Part shown: positions 7,634-16,280 of the stretch, piece after piece
Layout: each line of letters begins with the position of its first letter
Position numbering within the stretch: the first letter of the stretch is position 1
Assembly (NCBI GenBank): GCA_963660615.1
Contig: CAVKYE010000005.1
Span: forward strand, 17,813 to 81,812
Direction of reading: 5' to 3'
Origin: Coprosoma sp963660615
GTDB lineage: Bacteria > Bacillota_I > Bacilli_A > RF39 > UBA660
DNA length: 64,000 bases
Made by a program: the position numbers and the translations under genes
Notes under the pieces: generated by a model
What the model saw: the letters and a program-made list of their open reading frames with translations, nothing else
Told to the model about the DNA's origin: nothing
Database searches by the model: none

Positions 7634-9538
7634 ATGACTAAAACACAAATTAAGCCTTATGAAAAGGCTAATCAAACTGTATATGACTATATATATAATG
7701 AAAATAGTCATAGACTAGAGCTTCCAGCTATTAATTATTTTGATAATAGGATTTCTTATCGAGATTTCTTACATAATAGTATGGTTGTTGCTAAGGCGCT
7801 TGATGATTATGGAATTAAAAGGGGAGATTTTGTTACTGTAGTAGCACCTAGTTTGCCTGAGACGTATTATATTCTTTTGGCGGCTAGTAAGATTGGTGCA
7901 GTTGCTAATTTTGTTGATCCTAGATATGGTGAAAAGGCGATTGAACACAAGATAAATGCAGCAGGTTCTGAACTTGTAATTGCATTTGATGGTGCTGTTA
8001 AAACGGTTAATTCAAAAACTGGTGAGGCAAAACCTGTTCATGTTTTGGACAAGGTTGGAAATGTTTTGGATAACACTAGTGCTAAAACGGTTATTGGACT
8101 TCCAGCTAGTAATTCTATTGCTTTAAGGTCTATTATTAAAAATGATATAATAAGGGCTGCTATGTTTGATAAACAGGTTAGTGATTTTAAAAATTATTAT
8201 TCTTGGAAGGAGTTTTTTAAGACTGGTGTTAAGGGACTTTCTTTTGGAAAGATTGATGCTGTTTTACCAGAGTCAGAGTTTTATAAAGATTCTCCAGTTG
8301 CAGTTGTGTCTACTGGTGGAACTACTGGTATGCCAAAGAGTGCTTTGTTTTCTAATGAAAATATTATAAGTGCGACTTTACAATGCCGTGAGACGGGAAT
8401 ATTTCCTGAAGAGGCAAGATGGTATGACATTATGCCTCCTTCAATTGCTTATGGTCTTGCTGATGGTTCTATTTTGCCTTTTTCTCTTGGTAATGAGGTT
8501 AAATTAAATCCAGATCCAACTTCTATGAGTTTAAAGAATCCAAAACAGTTACATATGGTTGAAGATTTTGTAAGATTTGATCCACATACTATTGCTTGTG
8601 CTCCTAATCATGTTTTTGCTATTTTGGATAGTAAAGAATGGCAAAATAATTCACATAGTCTTATCAATTTTATTGTTGGTGGTGATTCTTTAAATAAAGA
8701 ACAACTTAGAAGGGCTAATGAAAAGCTTAAATTTGTAAAAAGACCACGAAAATTTGACAAAGAAAAATTACTAGGTGATAGAGAAGATATTTTGAAGATA
8801 AATACTGGTTGGGGTTCAACTGAAACTACGGCAGCGGCTAGTGTTGCTCGTGGTAGTGAAAATGTTAAAGATAATGCGGTTGGACAAGTATTACCTAATG
8901 AAATTGTTAGAGCTTTTAGGAAAAATGATTCTGGTGATTATGAAGAATTGCCTACTATTAAATCATCTGATGTAGATAATGTTTCTGAAAATCAAATTGG
9001 TGAATTATGTGTGGCTGGTCCAAATGTATTTTTAGGTTATTTAAATAATCAGGAAGAAACTGATAAGACTATTATAACTCATGATGGAGAAAGATGGGCT
9101 CATCAAGGTGATTTGGGTTTTGTTGAGGAGACTTCAAATGGTGATGAATACGTTCATTTTATTGATAGAGAAAAATATGTGTGTGTCAGATATGATGGTT
9201 TTAAGGTTACTCCAGTAGAAATTGAGAATGTTATTTTGAAAGATGATAATATTGATGGATGTAAAGCTGTGGTATTTGATGATTTAAATCATGAAAAAGG
9301 TAGTGTTATAAAAGTTTATTATACATTGAAGAAAGATCGTGTTGTGGATATTGAAGCACTAGAGGAACGTATTAGTTTAATGTGTGAGACTGAACTTGCT
9401 GATTATAAGTGTCCTACTGCTTATGAGTGTTTGGAGGTTTTACCACTTACTGGTTCTGGTAAGATAGATGTTATGACTTTGAAAAAAGATGCTTTAGAAA
9501 AGGCTAAATTGTCTATTAAATCTAAGACTTTAGATTAA
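7634..9538 (+). CDS. AMP-binding (adenylate-forming) ligase B
   Basis: ANL-superfamily ligase of 634 residues, paralog of the 3863 gene. Motifs: P-loop STGGTTGMPKS (around residue 223), A5-like NTGWGSTETT, HQGDLGFVEE (A7), FIDREKY (A8), and the catalytic Lys in TGSGKIDVMTL near the C-terminus. It carries insertions between the P-loop and A5 and lacks the N-terminal extension of ligase A. ATG follows GGGGGGAA. All core motifs are intact, so it should form an acyl-adenylate; the acid is unknown. A short terminator and a separate promoter lie between it and the next kinase-like gene, so the second pair is less tightly coupled than the first. Confidence 0.9.
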   Translation: MTKTQIKPYEKANQTVYDYIYNENSHRLELPAINYFDNRISYRDFLHNSMVVAKALDDYGIKRGDFVTVVAPSLPETYYILLAASKIGAVANFVDPRYGEKAIEHKINAAGSELVIAFDGAVKTVNSKTGEAKPVHVLDKVGNVLDNTSAKTVIGLPASNSIALRSIIKNDIIRAAMFDKQVSDFKNYYSWKEFFKTGVKGLSFGKIDAVLPESEFYKDSPVAVVSTGGTTGMPKSALFSNENIISATLQCRETGIFPEEARWYDIMPPSIAYGLADGSILPFSLGNEVKLNPDPTSMSLKNPKQLHMVEDFVRFDPHTIACAPNHVFAILDSKEWQNNSHSLINFIVGGDSLNKEQLRRANEKLKFVKRPRKFDKEKLLGDREDILKINTGWGSTETTAAASVARGSENVKDNAVGQVLPNEIVRAFRKNDSGDYEELPTIKSSDVDNVSENQIGELCVAGPNVFLGYLNNQEETDKTIITHDGERWAHQGDLGFVEETSNGDEYVHFIDREKYVCVRYDGFKVTPVEIENVILKDDNIDGCKAVVFDDLNHEKGSVIKVYYTLKKDRVVDIEALEERISLMCETELADYKCPTAYECLEVLPLTGSGKIDVMTLKKDALEKAKLSIKSKTLD

Positions 9539-9539
9539 T

Positions 9540-9557
9540 GACAATATGTCTTTTTTT
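9540..9557 (+). terminator. Short terminator after ligase B
   Basis: GACA/TGTC stem with a three-base loop followed by seven T. Weak; may allow readthrough. Confidence 0.4.
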
Positions 9558-9566
9558 GTAAAAAAA

Positions 9567-9596
9567 TTTACTTTTTTGTTCTTTTAATGTTATAAT
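9567..9596 (+). promoter_or_regulatory. Promoter of kinase-like gene B
   Basis: TTTACT at 9567, 18-base spacer, TATAAT at 9591 preceded by TGT (extended -10). AGGAGG follows before ATG 9620. Confidence 0.65.
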
Positions 9597-9619
9597 GGAG
9601 ATAATATAAGGAGGTTTTT

Positions 9620-11455
9620 ATGGTTATAGGTGTATCTGTTATTAGTTGTTGTTTGATTTATAGTATTTTGCTTATGATAATTTATTTTTCTAAGCAAAGA
9701 TTAGATAACATGGAAAATAAGGTTTATGGTGTTATGGTTATAATAAATATTTTTGGCCTTATTTTGGAACTTTTGTGTTGCTATTTTACTTATAAAAATG
9801 GTGATAGTTCTATCAATTCTTTGCTTTGTTCTATTTGTAATAGGTTATTTATTATATATATGCTTACTTGGCTTTTTCTGTTTACTTTTTATATATTTTA
9901 TATTACTTTTAGTAAGCAGGTTAGTATTAAGAAAGAGCTTGATAGATATAAACAGTTATTTTTGAAAGTGGCAACTTTTATATATGTTATTTTGTTTTTA
10001 TTAGCGATGATTTTACCTATTTATTACTTTAATGACGGAACGTATGTATATAGTTATGGGCCAGCGACATCTTTGCTTGTTGTTTTTGGTGGCACTTCAA
10101 TTTTATTTGATATATTTTGTGTTGTTAAAAATAGAAAAAATATTAGATCTAAACAGTATTATCCACTTTTTGTATTTATTTTACTTATGATTGTTGTTTT
10201 AATAATTAGAAATATAAATCCTGGAATAATACTTATTAATTCAACTTTTGCATTTATAACTATGATTATGTATTTTACTATTGAGAATCCTGATGTGCAG
10301 ATGATTAATGAACTTTATAAGAATAAAAAATTAATTGAGAAATCTAATGAGGATACTTCTAGGTTTTTGTTTAGGATTACTCAGGATATTAGGAGGCCAG
10401 TAGAGGAAATTAGTGATATTAGTAATGATATGAAAACTTTGAATACTAAGGAAGAATTTATAGAGGCTAGTAAATATATTAATAATTATAGTAATCAAGT
10501 TGATTATTTGATTAATAAGGCTTTAAATATTTCTAATATGGATACACAAACTATTAAGATTTTTGAGAACAAATATAACCCTCGTAATTTGTTTAAGGAA
10601 GTTAGTTTTAGGGCTTTGGAGAATAAGAATGACAATATTAAATTTAGTTACCAGTTAAGTAATAGTCTTCCTAATTATTTATATGGAGATTCTATTAAGC
10701 TTAAACAGACTTTATCCTCTATTATTAATATTGCTTATAGTTATACTAGTTCTGGTTTTGTTAATATGGATGTGAGTACGATTATTAAGTATGGTATTTG
10801 TAGACTTGTTATTACAATTGAGGATTCTGGACGTGGTATTAGTATTGATAGGATAAATGAGATTCTTAGTATGACTGGTAGTGATTTAAAGAGTGTTAAT
10901 ATTTCTAATAATGATAATTGTTATTTGGATATTATTTCGGTTAAGAAGCTTGTTAATATGCTTGGTGGTTCACTTATGATTAAGAGTGAAGAAAATAAGG
11001 GTACTGTTGTTACGATTACTTTGGATCAAAGGATTGTTAAGGATAAGAGTACTGAGTTATCTAAGAAATTAGAAAGGTATGAGCAGTCTTTGTATGGGGA
11101 TAAAAAAGCTCTTGTTATTGATTCTGATGAGAAGGAACTTGTTTTGATTTCTGATGTTTTACAGAAAAGTGGTATAACGGTTTCATCTTCGGTTTATGCG
11201 AAGGATTGTATAGAAAATATTAGAAGTAAGATGAAATATGATTTTATTATTTTGGATGATGTTTTATCTGATAGTAGTGCTTATGATGTTTTAAAGGAAA
11301 TATCAAAGAATAAAAATTTTAAGATTCCAGTTATTGTTATGATTAGTGATAATAAGGAAGGAATAAAACTTCATTACATGAAGGATGGATTTTTTGATTG
11401 TATTATGAAATCTAAATTAGATTCAGAGCTTGAGAGAATTCTTAAGAGATTTTAG
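9620..11455 (+). CDS. 7-TM hybrid histidine-kinase-like protein B (likely pseudokinase)
   Basis: 611 residues. Residues 1-220 form about seven hydrophobic helices that differ from those of the 5731 protein, although the layout is the same. From ENPDVQMINELY onward the protein is identical to it, so the Gln in place of the phosphoacceptor His (residue 255), the altered N-box and the intact-looking receiver are shared. No separate response regulator or partner kinase is encoded nearby. Different sensor halves on one output half suggest two inputs feeding one pathway (inference). ATG is preceded by AGGAGG. Confidence 0.85.
   Translation: MVIGVSVISCCLIYSILLMIIYFSKQRLDNMENKVYGVMVIINIFGLILELLCCYFTYKNGDSSINSLLCSICNRLFIIYMLTWLFLFTFYIFYITFSKQVSIKKELDRYKQLFLKVATFIYVILFLLAMILPIYYFNDGTYVYSYGPATSLLVVFGGTSILFDIFCVVKNRKNIRSKQYYPLFVFILLMIVVLIIRNINPGIILINSTFAFITMIMYFTIENPDVQMINELYKNKKLIEKSNEDTSRFLFRITQDIRRPVEEISDISNDMKTLNTKEEFIEASKYINNYSNQVDYLINKALNISNMDTQTIKIFENKYNPRNLFKEVSFRALENKNDNIKFSYQLSNSLPNYLYGDSIKLKQTLSSIINIAYSYTSSGFVNMDVSTIIKYGICRLVITIEDSGRGISIDRINEILSMTGSDLKSVNISNNDNCYLDIISVKKLVNMLGGSLMIKSEENKGTVVTITLDQRIVKDKSTELSKKLERYEQSLYGDKKALVIDSDEKELVLISDVLQKSGITVSSSVYAKDCIENIRSKMKYDFIILDDVLSDSSAYDVLKEISKNKNFKIPVIVMISDNKEGIKLHYMKDGFFDCIMKSKLDSELERILKRF
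10286..11454 (+). repeat. 1.17-kb direct repeat, copy 2
   Basis: Partner of 6370-7538. The first difference upstream is the third base of a Glu codon (10285) and the first downstream is the last base of the stop codon. Confidence 0.9.
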
Positions 11456-11475
11456 AGCTTATTTTGGCTTTTTTT
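11454..11475 (+). terminator. Terminator of kinase-like gene B
   Basis: AGAGCT pairs with GGCTTT (two wobbles) and is followed by T-run; a slightly diverged copy of the terminator at 7538. Confidence 0.7.
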
Positions 11476-11583
11476 CTTTGATTTTACATAAAAACTGTAA
11501 AATGTAGTATTTTGTCGGGTTTTTATAATTGAATTTTCTTGTTATTGGTGGTATATTTGATTTATGGAATAGAGGGAGATTTT

Positions 11584-11748
11584 ATGCATACGAAAGATAA
11601 ACAAAATTTTGTTGTAGGCTTTTCTTTTGTTGTAATTATTTGTTTTTTAGTAGCAAATTTGATGACTAAATTTGTGGTTTTGGATTTGGTTTATTTGTTA
11701 TTTATGGTTGGGTGTTTTATAAGGTTTATCTATATTAAAATTCATTAG
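11584..11748 (+). CDS. Small two-helix membrane protein
   Basis: 54 residues, starting MHTKDKQ at ATG 11584 behind GAGGGAGA. Two hydrophobic stretches (about residues 9-25 and 29-47) separated by a short turn suggest a membrane hairpin. I do not recognise a family. It follows the kinase-like gene by about 130 bases, after a terminator, so it may be separately transcribed. It could be an accessory of the sensor pairs or unrelated. Confidence 0.55.
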   Translation: MHTKDKQNFVVGFSFVVIICFLVANLMTKFVVLDLVYLLFMVGCFIRFIYIKIH

Positions 11749-11869
11749 ATTTTGGTATGGGTATTTTTTTTACATTTTTTTACATTTTAGCTTTTTTTCT
11801 TTGATTTTGATAAAATATTACTTTTTTTATTGTTTATAATATTTATTTTTATGAAATTATTTTAAAATA

Positions 11870-11878
11870 TGCTATAAT
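11870..11878 (+). promoter_or_regulatory. Extended -10 promoter of tatD
   Basis: TGCTATAAT, 22 bases before the tatD start; no clear -35. Confidence 0.55.
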
Positions 11879-11900
11879 TTTTTTGATTGGAGTGATTTTT

Positions 11901-12659
11901 ATGATGATTGATACTCATTGTCATTTGTTTAAGGAGGATTATCCTGATTTAGATGCCGTCATAAAAAATATGGATGGGAATATAATGATAGTAAGTAGTG
12001 CAGGTCCTTCTGATATTGATGAGGTTATGGATTTGATTGATAAGTATGATAATATTTATGGTACTATTGGTATTCATCCTGAGTATGCGGATACTTATAC
12101 TATTGATGATTTGAATAAGGTGGAGGCTTGTTTATCTCATCCTAAGGTTGTGGGCGTTGGGGAGATTGGGCTTGATTACCATTATACGTCTTTAAATAAG
12201 GAGGCTCAAAAGGAGTTATTTATTAAGCAGATTAAGCTTGCTAATAAATATGGGAAGACGATTGTTATTCATACTCGTGATGCTATGCGTGATACTTATG
12301 ATATTTTGAAGGAATATAAAGATAAAGATTTGAAGTGTAATCTGCACTGCTATGGTGGTAGTTTAGAGATGGCTTATGAATTTATCAAGTTAAATTGTAC
12401 TTTTGGTATTGGTGGAGTTCTTACTTTTAAGAATGAGAAGAAACTTAAGGAAATTGTTAAAAGGCTTGATATTTCTAATTTTGTTTTAGAGACTGACTCT
12501 CCATACCTTACTCCTTCGCCTTTTAGGGGAAAGAGAAATGAACCTAAAAATATATATTATGTGGCTTTATGTATTGCGGATTTAAGAGGTATGGAGTTGG
12601 ATGATGTTTTGGCTATTACAAGTTCTACTGCTATGCGTCAATTTGACATAAATATTTAG
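11901..12659 (+). CDS. tatD: TatD family metal-dependent hydrolase/DNase
   Basis: TIM-barrel metallohydrolase of 252 residues. Metal ligands are visible in DTHCHLF at the N-terminus, GEIGLDYHY, IHTRDA, LHCYGG and the late ETDSPYL. The family has 3' to 5' DNase activity in E. coli. ATG 11901 is used, six bases after GGAGTG; upstream in-frame codons lack an SD. With the next two genes it repeats the B. subtilis yabD-yabE-rsmA order, except that rnmV is missing. Confidence 0.93.
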   Translation: MMIDTHCHLFKEDYPDLDAVIKNMDGNIMIVSSAGPSDIDEVMDLIDKYDNIYGTIGIHPEYADTYTIDDLNKVEACLSHPKVVGVGEIGLDYHYTSLNKEAQKELFIKQIKLANKYGKTIVIHTRDAMRDTYDILKEYKDKDLKCNLHCYGGSLEMAYEFIKLNCTFGIGGVLTFKNEKKLKEIVKRLDISNFVLETDSPYLTPSPFRGKRNEPKNIYYVALCIADLRGMELDDVLAITSSTAMRQFDINI

Positions 12660-12704
12660 GTATGGTATACTCGGTAAGGTTTCAATTTTGAAATGGAGGA
12701 ATTT

Positions 12705-13412
12705 ATGAATACTTATTTGCTGGGGCTGATAGCAAAATGGGCAGGAATTTTATGCCTTTCAGTTTCAGGACTATTTAATTCTGGATCACTATTTTCAGAG
12801 GAGAAAATCGAAGTAGATAATGTAAATCAAACTAAAAACTCGGCAGCTGGTGTTACAGAGGTTGCCTATAATACAGAGAAAACTTACAATAGTAAGCTTC
12901 CTTCTAACATAACCATTACTAAAGTTAAGGGTCAAAATGGCCTTGCTTATACTGACAGTTCAAATAATACTGTGGAAACATTGACAGAACCTGTTGATGA
13001 AGTCTTAGAAATTGGAACCGGAGATTATGGTGAATATGTTGGAAAGATGACTGGATATGGTGCGGATTGCGATGGTTGTAGTTCTACTGGCACTTTGTCT
13101 TGTCAGACTAGGGAAGGAGAATCTTGGAGTTTAGTAAATGATGGTGAATTTTATAATGATAGTGAATATGGTAGTGTCCGTATTTTAGCGGCGGCTTTGG
13201 ATAAGTTTCCATGTGGTACTATTATTAAGGTTCAAAATACTGGACTTGGAGATTTTACGGCTATTGTAATGGATACTGGTAGTGCGATGAGAAATGCTTG
13301 GTCTAATGGGACTATTCTTATGGATCTTGCTTTTAAGTCGGAATCTTCTGATGGAGTTCATAATGCTACTGGTAGTAACATTAAATACAGCGTTCAAAGA
13401 TGGGGATGGTAA
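12705..13412 (+). CDS. 3D-domain wall protein (YabE/Rpf-like)
   Basis: Exported protein of about 235 residues, a likely peptidoglycan-acting enzyme. The N-terminus has a hydrophobic signal/anchor (YLLGLIAKWAGILCLSVSG). A middle portion (about 75-110) resembles a G5-like strand region. The C-terminal 3D domain shows its conserved Asp residues in TGYGADCDG, VMDTGSAM and MDLAF, the double-psi barrel used by MltA-like lytic transglycosylases. ATG 12705 follows GGAGG. It sits between tatD and rsmA exactly as yabE does in Bacillus. Confidence 0.88.
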   Translation: MNTYLLGLIAKWAGILCLSVSGLFNSGSLFSEEKIEVDNVNQTKNSAAGVTEVAYNTEKTYNSKLPSNITITKVKGQNGLAYTDSSNNTVETLTEPVDEVLEIGTGDYGEYVGKMTGYGADCDGCSSTGTLSCQTREGESWSLVNDGEFYNDSEYGSVRILAAALDKFPCGTIIKVQNTGLGDFTAIVMDTGSAMRNAWSNGTILMDLAFKSESSDGVHNATGSNIKYSVQRWGW

Positions 13413-13440
13413 AACATCCTTGTTTTTGTGTCTTTTTTTT
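13411..13440 (+). terminator. Weak terminator after 3D-domain gene
   Basis: AAAACA/TGTTTT around TCCT, then a second T-run to 13440. Low stability. Confidence 0.4.
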
Positions 13441-13467
13441 TGTATAATTTATTTGGAGGGATACTTT

Positions 13468-14292
13468 ATGGAATATTCACCTAATAAACTTAAAAGGGTT
13501 ATTGATGATAATAATTTTAATTTTAAGAAAAAATTTGGTCAAAATTTTATTGTGGATGAAAATATTATTGATGCGATTGTTAGGAAGTCTTTGGTTGATA
13601 AGGATACTTTGGTTATTGAGATTGGACCTGGTGCTGGTAGTTTGACTAGTAAGCTTGGAACTATAGCTCGTAATGTTGTTGCTTATGAGATTGATGAATC
13701 TTTGAAACCTATTTTAGAGAATAATATTTGTGATAATACAAAGATTATTTATGGTGATTTTTTGAAGGCTTCGATACTTTTTGATATTAAGGATTATGAC
13801 TATAAAAAGTTGTATGTGGTTGCGAATTTACCTTATTATATTACGACGCCTATTATTATTAAGCTTATAGAAGATAAGATTCCTGTGGATAAGATTGTGG
13901 TTATGGTTCAAAAGGAGGTTGGTGATAGGTTTAGGGCTGTTCCTAATACAAAGGATTATAATTCGCTTTCTATTTTTTTGAATTATTATTTTAAGGTTTC
14001 TAAGCTTATGGATGTTAGTCGTAATGTTTTTGTTCCTAGGCCTAATGTTGATAGTATTGTTGTTTGTTTTGAAAAGAGATCTGATAGGTATTTTTTGAAG
14101 GATGAGGATGTATTTTTTAAGTTGATTAGGGATAGTTTTAAACAAAAGAGGAAGACGCTTAGGAATAATTTGAAGGGTTATGATTTGGATAAAGTTTTAT
14201 CTGTTCTTAATGAATATGGTTTAGATTTGTCGGTTAGGGCTGAAGCCCTTTCTATTGAAATTTTTGTTAAAATAGCGAATGCGTTATCCTAA
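13468..14292 (+). CDS. rsmA: 16S rRNA (adenine1518-N6/adenine1519-N6)-dimethyltransferase
   Basis: Dimethylates two adjacent adenines in helix 45 of 16S rRNA late in 30S assembly; loss gives kasugamycin resistance in the family. 274 residues with KKFGQNFIVD at the N-terminus, SAM motif I IEIGPGAGSLT, and the catalytic NLPYYITTPI (NxPY). ATG 13468 follows GGAGGG with a TATAAT 20 bases upstream; an upstream in-frame extension overlaps yabE and is spurious. Position after the yabE-like gene matches Bacillus. Confidence 0.95.
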   Translation: MEYSPNKLKRVIDDNNFNFKKKFGQNFIVDENIIDAIVRKSLVDKDTLVIEIGPGAGSLTSKLGTIARNVVAYEIDESLKPILENNICDNTKIIYGDFLKASILFDIKDYDYKKLYVVANLPYYITTPIIIKLIEDKIPVDKIVVMVQKEVGDRFRAVPNTKDYNSLSIFLNYYFKVSKLMDVSRNVFVPRPNVDSIVVCFEKRSDRYFLKDEDVFFKLIRDSFKQKRKTLRNNLKGYDLDKVLSVLNEYGLDLSVRAEALSIEIFVKIANALS

Positions 14293-14298
14293 ATATGG

Positions 14299-14331
14299 TC
14301 ACTAAGGCATAAAATGTTTTGGTGATTTTTT
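14299..14331 (+). terminator. Hairpin covering the next gene's SD
   Basis: TCACTAA (14299-14305) pairs with TTGGTGA (14319-14325), loop 13 bases, followed by six T. The 3' arm contains the likely SD (GGTGA) of the symporter gene, so the hairpin could terminate or block translation. Confidence 0.4.
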
Positions 14332-14333
14332 AT

Positions 14334-15599
14334 ATGCTTGAATGTGTTAAGGCGGTTATGTGGGCTATTTTGACTGTGGTTATGGTGTTTTTGAGTTTGC
14401 GTTTTACTTTTTTACTTAGGGCTTTACAGTTTAATTTTGTTAATATTTTTAGGGCTTTAAGTTTTAAGGTGGATTATGGTATTACTCCTATTAAGACTTT
14501 GTTTTTGACGCTTGCTGGTAGGATTGGTGTTGGTAGTATTGCGGGTGTGGCTTTGGCTATTTATGTTGGTGGGGCTGGATGTATTTTTTGGATGTGGGTT
14601 ATTGCTTTGCTTTCTTCTATTTTGGCTTATGTGGAGACATTTCTTGCGGTTAGATTTAAGGATAGGGTGAATAATATTGGCGGACCTTCTTTTTATTTGA
14701 AGCGTATAAGTGTTATTTTGGCTTTTTGTTATTCTTTTTTGGTGATTGTTGCTTATTTATTTGGGTTTATTCCGATTCAGGCAAATACGATTGTCCGTTC
14801 TTTGGGGGACGGAGTTAATGAATGGTTTGTTGGTTTTTTGCTTGCTTTGGTTACGTTTTTGGTTGTAAGGGGTGGTATTTCGAAGATTTCTTCTTTTGTT
14901 TCTGGGCTTGTTCCTTTTATGATGGTTTTGTATGTTTTGATGACTTTGGTGGTTCTTTTTCTTAATTTTTCTAAGATACCTTCTATTATTTCGTTGATTT
15001 TTTCTTCGGCTTTTTCTTTTAAACCGTTTATTTCTTCTTTTATTCCGATGGTTTTGACGGGATTTAGTAGGGCTATTTTTTCTAATGAGTCTGGTATTGG
15101 TTTGGGTGGTATTGCGTCTTCTGCTTCTTGTTGTAATGATGGAAGGGTTAGTGGTTATATTCAGGTTTTGGGGGTGTATATTACTAGTATTATTATTTGT
15201 ACAGCTACGGCTTTTATGATTCTTGCTTATGATTATAGTAGTCTTTCTCTGGTGAATCCTAATGGAATTGAGCTTACTTTGGCAGCTTTTTGTCATCATT
15301 TTGGGGTGTGTGGTAAATTTCTTTTGGTTTTGTGTATTTTGATGTTTTCGTTTTCTACTATTTTGACGGGTCATTATTATTGTGAATCTAGTATGCGTTT
15401 TTTAATGGAGTTTAATGTTTCTTTTATTTTTGTTATTTTAACTCCTCTTAGTGTTTTTTTGGGTTCTATTATGTCTTCTTCACTTATTTGGTGTGTTATT
15501 GATATTTTGGTGGCTATTTTGGCTTTTATTAATTTGTATGGGCTTTTTAGGCTTTCTTCTTTGGTGGTTGACTATCATAAAAATTGTGATAGAATATAA
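14334..15599 (+). CDS. Alanine/glycine:cation symporter family protein (AGCS)
   Basis: Na+-coupled amino-acid importer, 421 residues and about ten membrane helices. The family signature is GRIGVGSIAGVALAIYVGGA followed by IFWMWVIALLSS and a VETFLAVRFK loop; the second conserved block FSNESGIGLGGIA is also present. It is a little shorter than most members (about 450), mainly at the ends. ATG 14334 lies eight bases after GGTGA. The long minus-strand frame inside it is an artefact of its Phe/Leu/Ser-rich codons. Confidence 0.9.
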   Translation: MLECVKAVMWAILTVVMVFLSLRFTFLLRALQFNFVNIFRALSFKVDYGITPIKTLFLTLAGRIGVGSIAGVALAIYVGGAGCIFWMWVIALLSSILAYVETFLAVRFKDRVNNIGGPSFYLKRISVILAFCYSFLVIVAYLFGFIPIQANTIVRSLGDGVNEWFVGFLLALVTFLVVRGGISKISSFVSGLVPFMMVLYVLMTLVVLFLNFSKIPSIISLIFSSAFSFKPFISSFIPMVLTGFSRAIFSNESGIGLGGIASSASCCNDGRVSGYIQVLGVYITSIIICTATAFMILAYDYSSLSLVNPNGIELTLAAFCHHFGVCGKFLLVLCILMFSFSTILTGHYYCESSMRFLMEFNVSFIFVILTPLSVFLGSIMSSSLIWCVIDILVAILAFINLYGLFRLSSLVVDYHKNCDRI

Positions 15600-15614
15600 G
15601 CAGGAAGTGATTTA

Positions 15615-16280
15615 GTGATTAATAAGAAATGGGATATTGTTTTAAAAGATGAGTTGAATAAGCCTTATTTTCGTGATTTGGGGATTTTTGTTAAGGATGA
15701 ATATAAGCATAAGGTTATTTACCCAGAGTATCAAAATATTTTTAATGCTCTTAGATATACTGATTATGATGAAGTTAAGGTGGTTATTTTAGGACAAGAT
15801 CCTTATCATGGTGAGCATGAGGCTCATGGCCTTTCTTTTTCTGTTTTGGATGGGGTTAGAAGGCCTCCTTCTTTGGATAATATTTTTAAGGAGTTATATA
15901 GTGATTTACATATTACTAGAAGGTCTAATGATTTGACTGACCTCGCTAGGCAAGGTGTTTTTTTGCTTAATTCTATTATGACGGTTGTGAAGGATAGTCC
16001 GCTTTCTCATAAGGGAAAAGGCTGGGAGATTTTTACAGATAATTTGATTAGACTTTTAAATGATAGAAAAGAACCGATTGTTTTTATTTTTTGGGGTGCT
16101 TATGCAAGAAGTAAGAAGGCTTTGATTACTAATAGTAGGCATCTTGTTATTGAAAGTGTGCATCCTTCTCCTTTGTCTGCGCATCGTGGTTTTTTTGGTA
16201 GTCGTCCTTTTTCACGTGCGAATAATTTTTTGGTAAGTCATGGTATTAAACCGATTGAATGGGGTGATTATGATGAATGA
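15615..16280 (+). CDS. ung: Uracil-DNA glycosylase
   Basis: Removes uracil from DNA, starting base-excision repair. 221 residues, the normal family-1 length. Catalytic GQDPYHG with the Asp (around residues 62-68), the LLNSIMTV segment, and the HPSPLSAHRGFFGSRPFS loop are complete. GTG 15615 has AGGAAG six bases upstream. It overlaps tilS by 11 bases, so the two are translationally coupled. The TGA stop supports the standard code. Confidence 0.97.
   Translation: MINKKWDIVLKDELNKPYFRDLGIFVKDEYKHKVIYPEYQNIFNALRYTDYDEVKVVILGQDPYHGEHEAHGLSFSVLDGVRRPPSLDNIFKELYSDLHITRRSNDLTDLARQGVFLLNSIMTVVKDSPLSHKGKGWEIFTDNLIRLLNDRKEPIVFIFWGAYARSKKALITNSRHLVIESVHPSPLSAHRGFFGSRPFSRANNFLVSHGIKPIEWGDYDE

Noticed and set aside
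14757..15374. 205-residue minus-strand open frame inside the alanine symporter gene
   Set aside because: Composition is almost only Asn, Arg, Lys, Thr and Ser, the complement of Phe/Leu/Val codons. No SD and no family resemblance.
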